Shown: positions 11,501 through 24,956, numbered from the stretch's first letter. The stretch: DNA of 64,000 bases from Mytilinidion resinicola (GCF_010093595.1 NW_022985444.1:1124654-1188653), one strand, 5' to 3'. Notes: generated from the letters alone by a model not told the origin. Translations and numbers: made by a program.

Positions 11501-12835
11501 CGTGGTTCGGTCGGGTTGTATAGGACGACTGAAACTTGGGCAGCGACGCTCGGACGTTTTGGAGGGGGCTTCTCTACGAGCAGAGGGAGAGGCGCATGCT
11601 GAGGCGCATGCTGAGACGCTAGCGGAGCAGGCTCCGGAACATCGTCTGTGGCCATCTCGTCATCAGATGGAGCTTTCACCTCATCTGAACTTGCTTCATC
11701 GGGCTTGTCCGCGGTCTCGTCAGTTCGAGTCTTCTCTTTCTCCTCCTCCTTTGCTACGCTAACGCACTCGACATATATACTCAGGTAATCCGAGTCATTG
11801 CCCTTGGGATAGAACTTTATTTGCCAATCGTATCCTCCAACTGTCACTATTTGTGACTTCATGACAAGATCCCGGTTCGGGGTTTCCTTAGTACCGTTAT
11901 AGTTGTCTACAACCCAATCGATGCGGCCAGTTTGACCAGCAACGTACTCAGTCTCCTCGAGGGGCAGGAACGTCTTCTCTTCCCAATGCTCGTCTACAGA
12001 ATGCATTAGTATAATCCTTCAACAGCGAAGAGTCAAACTTACGATCTAAAGCGCTAACCTCCCCACCCTCCTCAATCTCCTTCAGCTCACCTTCATCTGG
12101 CACTGATGTATCTTCAATGATCGGATGCCAGGGCTGAGCACCATCATCATCATCAGACGAGTCAGCGACATCGGTGGGAGGTTCAGCAGGTGGAGGTGGG
12201 GGCTGTTCGGCATTTGGATCCGCAATGGGAGGCGGAGGCTCAACCGGGGCCACGGTGCCTTCTGGTGGTGGGGGAGGGTCAACTGCGGATGCTACCGAGC
12301 TGCCATTTGAATTTAGTCGTACTAGGTTTTCGTTCACAACGGGTGGGGTAGAGTGTCGTTCTTGGGATGTTGGATCGTCTTGATCAACGCCATTTTGTGT
12401 CGGAGCAGCGACCGGAGGCTCAAGAGCCCCCGGGGCATCAGTTGAGCCATTGGGAAGCTGTTCCTCTTGTGTGCCATCCGGCGTTGTGTCCATAGCGTCG
12501 TCATCAGCAGTGGCCGCCTCGGGCACCCCGTTTGTCGGTATTGAAGCTCCCGGTTGTGTTCCCTCTCCCGCAGTACCGTTCGGCAGAGCATCTCCATCCA
12601 CTTCCATTGGGATGTCCCGGTCGTGGTTTTGGCCCTCGAGAGGCGGTAGTGTGGTTGAAGCACTCATGTCCACGTCGTCGGCTGGTTGTGGGGGCGGAGA
12701 CGCAAGAGGTGTTTGGGAGTGGTGTATGTGATTTGGTGATTGGGGCGGCGAGGAGAAGGAAGGCGGCGAAGGGGAGCGCTGGCCGAAGAGAAGCGGAGGC
12801 GGTTCGACGTTGGGGGAGCTGGTGGTGACGCTCAT
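8506..12835 (-). CDS. MATH - inactive USP7-like - MORN - RING protein
   Basis: Two exons (12835-12043 and 11993-8506; the intron has a TACTAAT branch site) encode 1426 aa. Order: a disordered Pro/acidic N-terminus (1-264); a MATH domain from about 265 (MKSQIVTVGGYDWQIKFYP) split by an acidic/Pro insertion and resumed at FCTGSPDWGWTRY; a USP-like region from about 500; a USP7-type ubiquitin-like (ICP0-binding) domain near 1150-1245 (FFLKFFDAEAQTLT, LPPDTSLELHEE); four MORN repeats near 1275-1355 (YKG..HGHG, YSG..HGHG, YDG..HGTG, YVG..FGEG); and a C3HC4 RING at about 1369-1420 (CRIC...CGH..C..C...CPVC). In the USP region the Cys-box aligns with GGNLISAIASW, so the catalytic Cys is Gly, and the His-box reads VVHKENLQSYLYH without the GHY. 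I infer a ubiquitin-binding scaffold or E3 rather than a peptidase. Related fungal proteins are annotated 'MATH and UCH domain'. Confidence 0.85.
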
Positions 12836-13632
12836 GGCGAGGTGGAGACAAGGGCAGACAAGGTATATTCGCGGGATGAGTCAGTAGATGGGATGAAATA
12901 AACAAACAAAGGGTTGAGCGCAAAGGTGCCAGCGGGTATATGTTGGGATGGCTATGTCGGTGAGGTGGCCGAGCGTGAGGCTGCAGCTGCTGGCGGGAAG
13001 GCACGGCTTATCGCGAGCTTGAATGCGGCTGGCTGAGCTTGGATAATGGGAGCCTCGTGGTGGAGCAGAACGAGGAGCCGTCAAGCAACGACGACGACGA
13101 GAGGGAGGACTCGAGTCTCAGCAGACTTTTTGGCCTGCAGCCAAGGGCAGCGTGGCGCGGTTATGAAGCGTTGTGCTGTGCGGTGGCCTAACGCCGGCCT
13201 CTCACGTCTCGTCGTCGTCCAGCCTCATTCTGGCGACTTGTCCAAGGCACCCGTGTCGCTAACGGGCATCCCCACACCAGCCGCGCCGTGCTAGGCCCGC
13301 ACCGGATTGAAACTGGAGCTTGAGTGGGTCCAATACCGGGCTCTTCAGCAGCTGCGAAGACGACTCCGCCGCCCTTTGGATTGATCGAGGGGCGGATCCA
13401 GGCAGCTTTGAGGGGTCCTGAAGCTGGCTTTCACAAGCTACTCCAATCCTGGGATCGATGCCCTTCAGCCGGTGTGGAGACTGACATTCGATGTCGCCGC
13501 CGCCAGGCAACCAGCCAGTTTTCATGTGTGGGTGCAAAAGATAGTAATCATAAGCCTTTCTCAGCTTCTATGTCTATTTTTCTAAGAGAAGGGTCTCGTT
13601 TAGTCATGCATGTATTATTTCGATTCCATCCA
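12836..13632. other. Intergenic between MATH/RING gene and deoxyhypusine synthase
   Basis: This holds the upstream region of the MATH/RING gene and the 3' flank of the deoxyhypusine synthase gene. Open frames here are Pro/Arg-rich and unrelated to known families. Nothing else is seen. Confidence 0.4.
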
Positions 13633-14873
13633 TTATTTTGCAGTCGGTTTCGCAAACGTTGCTGCCACGATCATCGGAAACACCACAGTCGCCTCCGCAT
13701 AGACCTTCACACTATCCCCATCCGCTCGGATCTTCCCCCAACTGACAGCCTCATCCGGCCTCGCCCCCGCATCACTCCCATCAAACTCCTGCGCCGTGTT
13801 GATGTACACGGCACTCTCCGCCCCGTTCCGCATCAGGCACGCATTCGCAATGTGATGCTTCACAATTCCACCTCCTAGAATCACCATGCCCGCCCGCTTC
13901 GCACGAACCGCAATAGTGTTGATCTTGCGAATATCCTCGACAATGTCTATCCGCAGTTGCTCCGGCGAGGACTTGAAGGTGTGGAAGTATAGCATATCGC
14001 CCAAGCTGCCGTCAGTTAGTGCAGGACAGAACACTGGGATGTCGTTCTTCCACGCCCAGTAGTACACGGAGCGCTTGTCGTTGATTTCTTTTCCTAGGCG
14101 ATGGGTCACTTTGCTGGGTGTCCAATGGATGGGTTCGTCAGTCTTCTTGCTTGCTTCCTGCTCTTCCAGCATCTTGTCGAGAATTGGAACCACCCAGTCT
14201 TCAAACGCGCAATAGTTACTGTTCGGAACGACGAGGTTGCCAATGCGGTTCATCCCTTTCTCACGCAAGCCCGCGCCTGGGGTAGAGAAGGAGCCTAGGT
14301 AGGTGGGGGCAAGGCATTTGATAAAGTCTTCCTCGACACCGCCGGCCGTCGTCACAACGGCGGAGACGTGCTTGTGCTGTACGAGGTAGCGGAGAGTTTC
14401 CCTTAGGCCGGATGATATTAGATTGGAGGTATAGCCCAGGAAGATGGTAGTCTTGTCGGCCGTCTCAGGGTCGCGCCAAGCTCGCTATATACCGTCAGCA
14501 CCAAATATCATAACGTCTAGATCAATTCGAAGCTCGGTGCCATTGCACAGCTCTCCGAGTGTTCGACTACCCTGTTTTTCAAGGTTGGTCGCACACACCG
14601 ACACGTTCGATCGCTCAGCCACACCCCCTCCAGCTGCAAGAAATGGCTCACCATGTCGTTTATGATCCGCACGGCCTCGCCCACGGACGTTGCCTGGAAC
14701 CCCATGCTGGACATGCCCGACACCAGCTCCTCGACGGTGATAGGCCGATCGCCATATTTGTCGAAGTCAATGCCCTCAACCTGACGCGCGCCATCAGGCA
14801 CAGGGTCCGAACGCTTCAGAACGGCATCCGTGGCGCCAGACGGAGCTATCGGACCGTTGTGTGAGTCTGACAT
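13633..14873 (-). CDS. DYS1: Deoxyhypusine synthase
   Basis: This enzyme transfers the aminobutyl group of spermidine to one lysine of eIF5A, using NAD, as the first step of hypusine formation in the cytosol. Two exons (14873-14652 and 14484-13633) give 357 aa, close to the usual 360-390. The intron is 167 nt with a GTGAGC donor and TATATAG acceptor, phase 0. Hallmarks in order: [19 protein letters not shown] and [14 protein letters not shown] (NAD and spermidine site), [59 protein letters not shown] with the active-site lysine in VKHH at about residue 281, and [20 protein letters not shown]. All match the family closely, and nothing is missing. It is divergently arranged with SNT1 across 1.57 kb. 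Confidence 0.97.
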
Positions 14874-16439
14874 GATGCAGCCTTAATGAGGTGGGTGTTC
14901 GGAGGATAAGGGAAGGTGTCCAGGCACCCCTCTGCGCGAGACTGGACGCTTGAGAGTCGCGCACCAAGCCCTTGGATGTTCTTGAAAGATGTCCGCGGCG
15001 GCTAGGTCACCGAACGCGAATGGACGTGCAGTCTGGCAGAGTCATGAAGACTGCGCTGGCTGGGTGCCTCGAATCTGCGAGGAAACTTCTGCCTCGAGTC
15101 GGATTTGCGATAGTCGGGCCGGCCAGCGATCAAAGCGCCACCTCAGCGGATGGGTCCAGCGTGGAGGGCCGATCGACCTTGCAACGTTGGTGTGCCTGGG
15201 ACCATGACCGCCATGCGTGACTGATGGGCCACAATGACAACGTCGCCCGCTGCATCGCTCCATCGCTCCACCATTATTCCATCCCGTCGCAGCTCACAAC
15301 GCCCCTCCCGACGCACGACTGCTGGCACCCGACGTCGCTCCGTCCCGAGCGGCACACGATGGCGGCTGCGCTGGGCAAACCTGACACAGGCGCAACGTTT
15401 CAGCGGCAGGTGGGCCGTGTGTGGGCGGTGCTTCGTGCATGGAGCCTTCGACGCCATCCCCTGCGCGCCCGGCAGCCCATCTCGAAAAGGCAGCGAATCA
15501 ACGGCCTTCTGTCACGCACCGAAGGGGAACAGCATGCGGGTCAAGCCCAGGCTAACCGCGTGCATCGGCAGGGCTCGTCTTGCACGCCCCCCAAGCCCGG
15601 GAATTCCAGCAACGGCGTAGGCTGGGCCTTGCGCAGGCCACAGCTGCCGCCAGGGCATGACGCTCCCCGTTCTCGTCTCCTCTCCCTTCCTCTGCCACGA
15701 ACGACGACGACGACGGCATCGACGGGCGCCCGCAGCACGCTCCTCTCCCGACCTCCATCTTCGCTCCTGTGCCTCCGCTCATCTGCAACGGGTCTGTCAC
15801 GTGGCCCTCCCCGTCCCGCGCCACGTCAACCGGGATCGAATTAGCATTGAATCGAACTGCCGCTGCAGCCTGTCTGCGCCTCCGGGATCGCTCGACTCCA
15901 GTACCGCCGCCAGCCGCACCTCTCACCAGGCACTCGCCGCCGTTCGCTCCGTGGACCGCCAGCGCGCCGGTGGTTGTTGTTTGCGGTGCGTGGATTGTCA
16001 GCTCGTCCGCATCGTGAATCGCAGACTCGGCCCTGGTGAGGCTCCACAAAAACGCGCTACCGGCTAGGCCGTCCCCGGCCCTAGCGCCATCTCCCTTGGC
16101 GGCAAGCACGAGCCACGCGATCTTCAACTCCCAACCTGGGATCGCCATCAACACACGAGCCCGCCCTCTTCACTGACAGCACCACATCCGCTGCTGGGTT
16201 CGCGCAGGTACCGATTGGGACTTGGAATCTTCTGCGAAGCGCACGTCGCCTCACACCTGCGCCATATCTGCATTGCCGTCTCAAAGCAGCCAATAAGTGG
16301 AGACTGCCATTAGAAACGAAACATCAAAGAAACCTAGGCCAACCCTCCCGTCACGGACTGCACTCCGCTCTGCGGCTGCCGTTGCCCATGTGGGTCTCGA
16401 CCGTGTCATTCATAACCCCGCCGACCCCCGATTGTTGCT
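14874..16439. other. Divergent intergenic region, DYS1 / SNT1
   Basis: This GC-rich 1.57-kb stretch lies between two oppositely transcribed housekeeping genes, so it must hold both promoters and leaders. Long frames exist on both strands (for example minus 16154-15552), but they are Arg/Ala/Pro-rich with no family resemblance, as expected from high GC. No TATA-like element stands out at either start. Confidence 0.45.
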
Positions 16440-19400
16440 ATGACTTCACGATACCCTGACAACCGGTACCCGCCCCGAGACAGGACCCCTCCCCGCTACG
16501 GCGACCGCCGGCCATCTGCAGCCCCTCCATATGGCAACAGCTACACACCGCGGATAAGCGAATCTGGTGGCAGACCAGCTGATTCTGGCGCCGGCTTCCC
16601 TCCCTCACGCGATGTTCCCCGTGGCCCCAAGTCTCTCGACCCGCCACGCGGGCCCGGCGTGGGCTCTGGTCCTGGCGTGCCTTCTGGACCTCGTGGACCT
16701 GGTGGACGGGGCTTCACTCGCGAGCTAAGAGACGCGCCGCCGTTGTCAGAACCCCTCAGCCGCTGGCGCGCCGCTGATCGTGATCGTGAGTTCAGAGATC
16801 GACGACCCTCTCCACGACCCCGTTCGCCAATCAGAGATTCGAGGGACTACCATGGCCCCACGCAGGTCGACATTGGTCGCGCTCGACGAAACTCTCGCGA
16901 TGGTCCTCTTTCAGCAGGGTCCAACTTCTCTGACCCGTCTCTCGGTTCTCAGTTTTACCGAGGAGTTGGATTCCGAGGGCGTGGAAGAGGTGGTCCAGAT
17001 TGGGATTCTCGTGGGCGAGGCCGACCTCCATTTGACGACAGAGACCAGCGCGACCAGTTCCGTCCCCGGAGTAGATCACGCGGACCCCCGCTACGCAGGG
17101 AACGAGAACCTCTTCGAGATGACCGGGATATCGATAGACGGGACGATCGGAGATATGACCGCAACGAGGAGCCACGGCTGCGGCCCTACGACAGTTACAA
17201 AGGGCCAGCGAGCACAACGGATTCGAGAAATGTAGAACCGCGCCACATACCGCCAGCTACAGAGTCGAGGCATGCTCCTTCTGGAAGCACGTCAACAGGA
17301 CCATCATTTGCTCCGCCGTATTCTGGAACATCTGCTCATAGGTCTGCCATCGATCGACCTGATCCTCCTCGGGACGACTTGTACTCTAGGAGATCATCGA
17401 TTGCCACAGACACGCTTGGCCCCAAAGAGACGCGAAGAGAACCTGACAAACCTGATTTTCTCGCTGGGCGTGCTGAAGCTTCTCGAGACCGTTATGGTCC
17501 ACGAGCAGCATCGCCAGCTCCTCAGGTTCCGGCTTTTGGTTCTGTTTCAGCGCGACCGCCAGCATACCCTGCGCAAGCATCAAACGTCTGGCGAAATCCG
17601 AATCTCGATAAACCTCCACAATCAGTACTCAGCTCTAAGCCTACTCCATCCGTACCACCAGCGGCCTCTACTCCTGCGGTACCTATACCGTCGGCCTCCT
17701 CAACCATATCCAAAGCTCCTCCTCCCGTCCCTTTGGGTCTAACAGCAACCCCTCCCACCGGTCCCAAAGCACAGCGGGTACCTGACAGGCCCGTAATTGA
17801 CAACAAAGATACTCGACCACCCAATGTCGACCAATCGCGACTTGATACTCCGTCTAGGATTCCTGCTGGTACCATAAATCCTCCCACCACCCCGGCAGAA
17901 AGTGTCGAGCTGAAGTCTTCTTTGCTGACACAAGCTGCTTCACCTGCTATAGGTGTTACACCGCAAATGCGAGCACCTCCGACAGGACCGCAAGGAAGTT
18001 TAAGACCGAATGCATCCCCATCACAACCTTACGCAAGGACATCCCAGGCTCCATTCCCACCAAGGGATGCTTCTCCGAATGCTCTTCCTGTCGGACCTCG
18101 CGGGCCAGCATCGATGAACACCTCCCCGAAAAGCGTGGGTGCAAACATACCAACCGGTCCCCGAGCAGACAGAAGTCAAGTAATAGGAGCCAGGCCACCA
18201 ATCTTTGGCACACCTGATCGTCCAGCCTTTGTTCCTCCGCGAAACCAATGGATCCGGCCAGGAACTATACCTTTCAACAATCGTCCTGCAATTGTTCCCG
18301 CAAAACGTGAATTTGCTGGCGATGAAAGAGACCGAATGTCTGGGAACGTTCCGAAGGCTCCACGAATGGATGGATCGACGTCAGCTTCTGATTCACGGCC
18401 ATGGGAATTGTCAAAACCGGAGCCACCACCGGCCGATCAATTCAAAGCCGACACGGAGAGACAAATGGAAAACGCACCAGGACCACGACCCCAAAAAGCT
18501 TCGCCCAAAGTTCAACAACTAGAAACAAGACGACTATCTGATGTTTCTATGACCGACGCCTCTCCGTATACTGATCGGCCGCCGGTCTCCGCGACTTCTT
18601 CTGTGCCCGACCCTATGGCAGAAGAGTCCGAGAACGAGATTGATCTTGATGAAGCCGATTTTGCAGAGTCGCAAGCGAAATTCAACAAAGAGAAGGCACA
18701 GTTGGAAGCGAAGTTGATCGACCTCAGCGTATTGGAGTATAGGGCAGTCTCGCTGTTGGAGGAGATATCTCTCTTGTCTGCTGTTGCAAGCATTCCAATC
18801 GAACGGCTGTCTATCAGTGGTCCGCAAACCACTGAAGTGGAGATGGCCTCGCCCGAACCACCTGTGGAGCTTTCTGGCCCGGCCCAGCAAGAACCAATTA
18901 CTCCGAAAGCCGACCATATGGTCGATGCCGACAATTCAGAAGTAATCGAAGACTCAAGAGAGATACCCGTTCCAGATTCCAGGTTACTACGCCCGCAGCG
19001 CTCGTATTCGCTTGATCCAGATTACACTCCAGACATCAATACTCTGCCCTACCTGCCTGAAGGTGAAGGTCCTCCAACTCCAGTCTCTGAGCTTGATCTA
19101 GATCAGTTTGCACCGACGGAGGATGTTGCGCAAGCTGTTCAAGATGTGCTGCAGGAGTTTGAAGAAACTGAGATCCAGAACCAGGAGACAGCGGAAGACG
19201 AATATGCACGTGCATACAAGGAGTGGAGATTTCGAGTACAAGAGCTAGACGATGCAAAGGAGCGGGAGAGTGAGGCCAGAGACCAGTCCATTGAGCCTAC
19301 CCTAAAGGCCACAACGCCTGATGCCACCGCTGCTAACACCGTGGCAAATCTTCTAGAACAGCCCATCCGGCGAGGTCACAGGTTCAACAGCGAATATGAT

Positions 19401-22400
19401 CTTCAATTGGCACTGAAAGAATCCATGAAAGACGCTGAGGAAGCTCAGGCTCGAAAAGAGCGTGACGCTAAGAAGTCTGCACCTGACCCCGAGCGAGAGG
19501 CTGCCATATGGGATCAGTACAGTCTGTACGAAGTGCAGCGACGGAAGTTCACCAATACGAACTGGCAACGACAACCAGGCCAAGGCATAAACGTCTTCCA
19601 TTACGACCCTCAACCGGACGACTTCACCGACGAGGAGCACCGGATTTTAGTCGAGAGCTACCATGATATGTACCTGAAGAAATGGGGCAAGCTGGCAGAG
19701 ATTCTTACCCAGAAAACAGGGAAGGCACGGGATTATAAAGAGTGTATCAATCATTATTACACAACGAAATGGTCGAAAGAGTACAAGGGTAGGCGAAAAT
19801 ATCGAAAAGGCAGAAAGCCGCGAGGAGGTGGAGGCGCAGGTCGCGGTCGCGCGTCTGCTGCAAATACCGAGAGGCCAGATCTTTTTACAGACGACTTAGT
19901 TGACAAATCCTCCCAGTCCCACCTCAACATGACCACGGACAGCGGTCGTCCCCGGAGAGCAGCAGCTCCGACGTTTGGCGCGGAGAGTGAAGTGGATGGA
20001 GTAACGCCAGCGCCAACACCAGCGAGAGCTCGAGGCGCAGGACGGCAAGATAATGGCGATGCAACGGGCGAGAAGGCAGGGAAGCGGCAGAAGGTGGCGA
20101 AGGAGAAAGGCGGGAGAAAAGTCAAGAATCACCCTCTGGCCGCTGCAGCTGCTGGCTCCCCGGTCAAGCCGGAGAGGAAAGAAAAGCTTCTGGGGGTGAA
20201 GACAGAGGATGCATATGGTAGAGAGCGGTCGATTGAAGAGTCACGAATGCTTTCTAGCATACAGCCTGGTCCAGGGATGGACGATCACCTGGCCTACCAG
20301 GAGGAAATGCTTGCTCGAACCGGGCCGAGCGGTATTTTGAACGATAGACCAAGGATTCAAACAGCCCACTCGAGAGGTGGGCCATCTAGTTATTGGTCTG
20401 TGATGGAGCAAACGGACTTCAAAAGGAATGTCGCGCACTTTGGTACTGATTTCGTTGCCATCGCCAATCATATGGGCACGAAGACGCACACGATGGTGAG
20501 AAGAGTGTTTCCTGTCCTGTATACCTCAACTCTCCAAATTTCATCCTAACTGTATCAAGGTGAAAAATCAATACCAAAGATTAGTCGAGCAAGGTAATGC
20601 ACCCGAACTGTTGCAAGCGGCCCAGGAAGCGGACCAACGAAAACTGGCCGGTGAGGACCTTGGTCCACCACCCACTCCAACTCCAGCTGTGAAAAGGCGA
20701 TATGACCAACCTCAGACTACCGTGCCTCGAACCATTGCGCCTACGCCGGATGTTGTGGACCTGATCAACTCGCCCGTGTTACAGCCTGCTATCCCAGCGC
20801 AGACTTCGCCTCCCATGTTCCCTGCCTCGACGAGGTACCCGGCCATCGCCCAAGCTGCTCCCGTGCATACCAAACAGTCAGCCCAGTCGCCACCTAGTGA
20901 AGCAGCTCCGCATATTGCCCACCCACCTCAACCACAGCCACAGCCCGCCCAAGCGCACCAACAGCACCATCACCACCATGCCCAGCATCAGCCCCAAAGG
21001 CCAAGCCTGTCAGGCCCACGCGCAGGTTACTTTTCTGACACCCGTGCTGAGGCTCGTCCTCAGTCGCAATCCTCGTCCATATCGCAACCCACACGTTCCA
21101 TACCGCATGTGCAAGACCACCTGCATAGGCACCAGTCCAGTCAGGAATCGACATATCGGCAATCGATCCATCCTCAGGACCGGGAGATGCAATCTAGGTT
21201 TGAGAGCCAACAGGAACGCGAACATCAATCTCGCTACCAGCAACAGCAGCATTCCCGAAGGATCTCTCAGGAAATCGCACAACAGCGCCAATACCAGGCG
21301 CATGCTACTTCCACAGCGCAGATCATGTCCCAATTGCGATCAGATCATGCTGGACATGGGTCTCCTGAGAGTCGCGCGCTGTCCCTACAGCCAAATCCCA
21401 TGTATCCACCCCAACAGCAGCAGCAGCCGCCTTCTATTATGCAGCATCTGATTGACGCTCCTAACTCTGCTACCAACTCCATGGCTCATCATATGCCATC
21501 CAGACAATCGGTCCCAACTCCTCCGCCTAAGGAAGAACCTCGCCCGTACTCCATGCCACCACAATTACCTCCGAGCCAACCTGCACCGCCTGTTCCTCGA
21601 CCAGCGCAGGAGCCCCGAAAGTCAAATTTGCTGTCCATCTTGAATCCCGAACCTTCAGAACCCGAGGAACCTCGCCCACGCAAGAAGCTGAGTGACCAAG
21701 GTAGTTCGTCACATACGCCAACGCCGCTGCAGAATCACCCTATTGCGCCGCCTCCGCCGGTTTCTCAACCGCCACGCAGAGAAGCTTTTGGCGACAGTGC
21801 TGCAAGCCAACCACCCTTTTCTCGGATTCAATATGGCCAGCCACAATCACAGCCTCAACCTCCTAGCAGGCCTCAAATTGTGGATCTTACTGGTCGCGAT
21901 CCCGCCGCTAGCACGCGTCCGCGACAAAGCTGGCCCCCTCGTCAAGAATTCCAGCCCCCGCACACCCAAGGGCAAACCACGCCCCAAACCAGCTCTCCAC
22001 ACCCCGCTCACCCCCAGCCTAGCATCATAAGCGACTCCCGCCACTTCCCGAACCATCGTGCGCAAGCCTTTGGACAACACAACACCGGACGCCACGTCCC
22101 GTCCCCCCCTCCTGCATTCACACACTCACCTCATTCCCACACCTCCAGCTTCACTCACATCCCCCCTCCGCAATCCCGACATCAGACACCCCTCCAAGCT
22201 GCCCAAGCTGGCGTTGGTGCCGCCGCCGCTCAGATCCTGGCACCAAACCCGTACGGCCAAATCGACCCTCCAGGCTCCACCCCTCAACCTCAAGGACCCA
22301 GCGGCATGCGCCCCAGCCCGCACTTGCTCACTTCTCAACTCCAACAGCAGCAACAGCGCGAGCTCCAAGCCCGCCAGGAGGAGGCGCAAAGAGCACAGCA

Positions 22401-22776
22401 CCACAACGCGGGCCTCAGCTACTCGAACCCCCAGACGCCCTCGGACGCGCACCCGCACGCTCAGCTCCGCAGCATCATGGACGAGCACAGCCGCGAACGC
22501 CAGAACAGGGCGCGCGAGATGCAGCGGATGCAGGAGAATGAGCGCATGCAGCGGATGCAAGAGAGTGAGCGGATGCAGGAGCTCGAGCACATGGAGCGTG
22601 AGGGCTTGCAAAGGGAACAGCAGCTTCGAGGCGGCCCGCCGCCGCCGACCGATCCGCGCTTTGGCCACTCCCAGCACACGCCCGGCCCTGAGATGCGCGG
22701 GGGGCAGGGGTACGTCCCGCCTCCGCAACCGCCACGGACGTCTACGCCGCTGGGGCATGCGCATCATCCGCTTCAT

Positions 22777-22808
<32 letters not shown>

Positions 22809-23103
22809 TGGGCACTCGCACTCCCTTTCTCACGGGCTGGTTGTTGATCATAACCACGTCATCCTCGGGCGGCACGCAGACGAGCAAGCGAGGTATCGAG
22901 ATCGAGAGCGCGAGCGGGAAGAAATGGCCAGGCGGGACGAGATTGCGCGTCGGGACGAGCAGCGCATGCGAGAGGAGCAGGTCGGGCGACTCCGAGAGGA
23001 GAACCTGAGACGGGAAGAGTTGTATCGCCGTGGTCAGGGCGCTGCGGGGCAGGGAGGGGCGATGGATTGGACGAGGGGGCTACCTGGGAGGGAGGGGAGA
23101 TAA
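16440..23103 (+). CDS. SNT1: SANT-domain transcriptional corepressor Snt1 (NCoR/SMRT-like)
   Basis: Snt1 is the large scaffold of the Set3C/HDAC3-type histone deacetylase complex in the nucleus. Two exons (16440-20495 and 20560-23103) join in phase 0 within the second SANT domain (...THTM / VKNQYQRLVEQG), giving 2199 aa. Residues 1-600 are Arg/Pro/Gly/Ser-rich and disordered. A helical stretch near 970-1030 (RRGHRFNSEYDLQLALKES) resembles the conserved NCoR/Snt1 region ahead of the SANT domains. SANT1 is at about 1060-1110 (FTDEEHRILVESYHDMYLKK ... CINHYY), followed by a basic RGRRKYRKGRK patch. SANT2 is at about 1315-1365 (SYWSVMEQTDFKRNVAHFG). The C-terminal third is Gln/Pro/His-rich with a CAG-encoded polyQ tract, and the end is a charged helix of Arg/Glu repeats. 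The start ATG at 16440 is the first in frame. Confidence 0.9.
22782..22806 (+). repeat. CAG trinucleotide tract (polyQ) in SNT1
   Basis: An uninterrupted run of CAG codons encodes about nine glutamines near residue 2095 of Snt1, inside a His/Gln/Pro-rich disordered region. Such tracts vary in length between strains. Confidence 0.85.
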
Positions 23104-24956
23104 AGTGATCTTTTTGAAAGGGTGGGATTTGTTTAGGGGGGAGGAGGATGGTGTTGGAGGAGGCATATGGTGGGTTTCTTGTCAGGCAGGGGCTGGATTT
23201 ACCCTTCTCAACCACTTTTTCAGATTTTTTTGTATCAAATCATTTTTCGAATTTTCTTCTTCTGAGCTTGTCGATGTCTGATGATTTCGATGTCCATGTC
23301 GAAGCAAAACGCATCTCTATGAAGTGTACGCTGGGGGTGGCTATTGTGTATATTTGGGATCATGTGGAGAGGTGGATGGGATGGGTTGGTTTGGTTTGGT
23401 TTGGTTTGGTTGTTTTGTATTTGAATGAGATTGGGAGTCGTGGAGGCGCTGGGAATGTGTAATTATAGCGGGAATGACACTTGGATGAGATTGAAATGGG
23501 GCGCAGGCCGTGAGGTGAACTGATGGTGTTTGATGTGGTAGACTAGAGAGTACTGAAGCTGCGGAGGGGGGAAGAGGTTGAAAAGGTACGGAGTGGGGTG
23601 CAGGCGGGCGTGGCCGATGACGGTGCATATGGTAGCGGACGCTTGAACAGTGGTGGCTATGGAGTCGTGGTCGTAGGTATTTGGGGCCGGGGATGGATGC
23701 CGTTTGTTTTTCGGCATGCCGAATTTCAGGGTCTAACCTCGAGGAACCGTATCTTTATATAGATGTCGGCCAACTGCACGTGCTTCCTCTATAGTACACA
23801 TGTATAGCACGTGTATACACATTTCTACTTATTGTCTAACTATAAAACCCTGAACATACATCTCTTTAGTAGGACTAGGGGTAAAGACTGATGATGGCTA
23901 GGGGGTGTAAGACATGAAGCCAACAAAGCGCATGGCGGTGCGTGAGTGTTTGTGCTTATTTACGCGAAGCAACTATGTGGCGATTTAGGAGTGTTGGGAT
24001 CAAAAACATCAAGCAATGTCGTGCCATGACAGTCAGTGTTTGTCCGGGGCCTTGTTGTTATCACATTTTGATGATAACGACCACTAACACTCGCCTCACG
24101 CTCGCTCCCTCGCAAACTATCGCCAATTATGACTGAAACCCTGGCTTCGTGGTGCTGGGCAGCAAGATGCGGCGATGACGAGGTGCACTAGTAAAAGCAT
24201 CATTAGTTTCCAATCCATTGCGGCCCACCTCGTGTCTAGTTGAACTCTCAACCCCACTCTGCCCATCGCTCTTCGGTCAGGCTCCTCTTTTAATCGGCAG
24301 GCACCAGCCCTTCTCCATCACCGCCAACTTCTCCTCATTTGACCCAGCAGTCAAACATTCCATGAGCGTGGAGGATCCATATTTTGCTCAAAAGCAAGCC
24401 ACGGCAGAAGATACCGTGCCGTGCTTGATCCAAACCTCCATAGCTCGTCGCTGAGGACTTGGAAAGGCCAAGAATAGAGGGACATTTATAGGCGAAGAGG
24501 CGGGAAAGATACTATTGAGTCAGCAGTCACGGGGATCAAGCTGAGAAGAAAAGCACGTTAGTATTGGAATAGGGGCGCACGAAACGTGAGTTGAGCTATC
24601 CTGCTCCAGTCACGTTGTCGTGCAAAATGTAAGATCTAAAGACCGCGGCGTCCACCAAAGCGACGATCCATATCACGGAACGGTCAGGGTCTCGATTTTC
24701 TGAGTCCTTCATATCTCTACAATACTGGTTCATAAAGACGACACAAATATCTCACTGCTCGGGCTCCACTTTTGCTCGCTTGATACCACCGTAAGGAGGG
24801 CTCCAGCTGGCACGTCTTTTGTGTATCAAAAGGTATCTCAATTCCAACGGCTTTGACATTTATATCATATCCGGACATGGATATCTCACCGCTCGAAATC
24901 CACCTTTGCTCGCTCGACACCGCTGTCAGGACCCCGGCGAGCAGGTCTTCCATATG
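23104..24956. other. Convergent intergenic region, SNT1 / DUF6604-type gene
   Basis: This is the 3' flank of both neighbours. It has a (GGTTT)n microsatellite at 23388-23410, a 14-bp palindrome TTCGGCATGCCGAA at 23710-23723, AT-rich DNA with two CACGTG words near 23780-23815, and a duplicated segment at 24748-24969. No supported gene was found. Confidence 0.5.
23388..23410. repeat. (GGTTT)n microsatellite
   Basis: Between four and five exact GGTTT units lie in the probable 3' untranslated flank of SNT1. Confidence 0.85.

Noticed and set aside
15552..16154. 200-codon minus-strand frame upstream of SNT1
   Set aside because: Ala/Gly/Arg-rich composition expected from high GC, no family pattern, and it overlaps an equally long frame on the other strand.
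22126..22887. 253-codon minus-strand frame
   Set aside because: Antisense to the Gln/His-rich C-terminus of SNT1; Leu/Arg/Val runs reflect CAG/CAC codons on the other strand.
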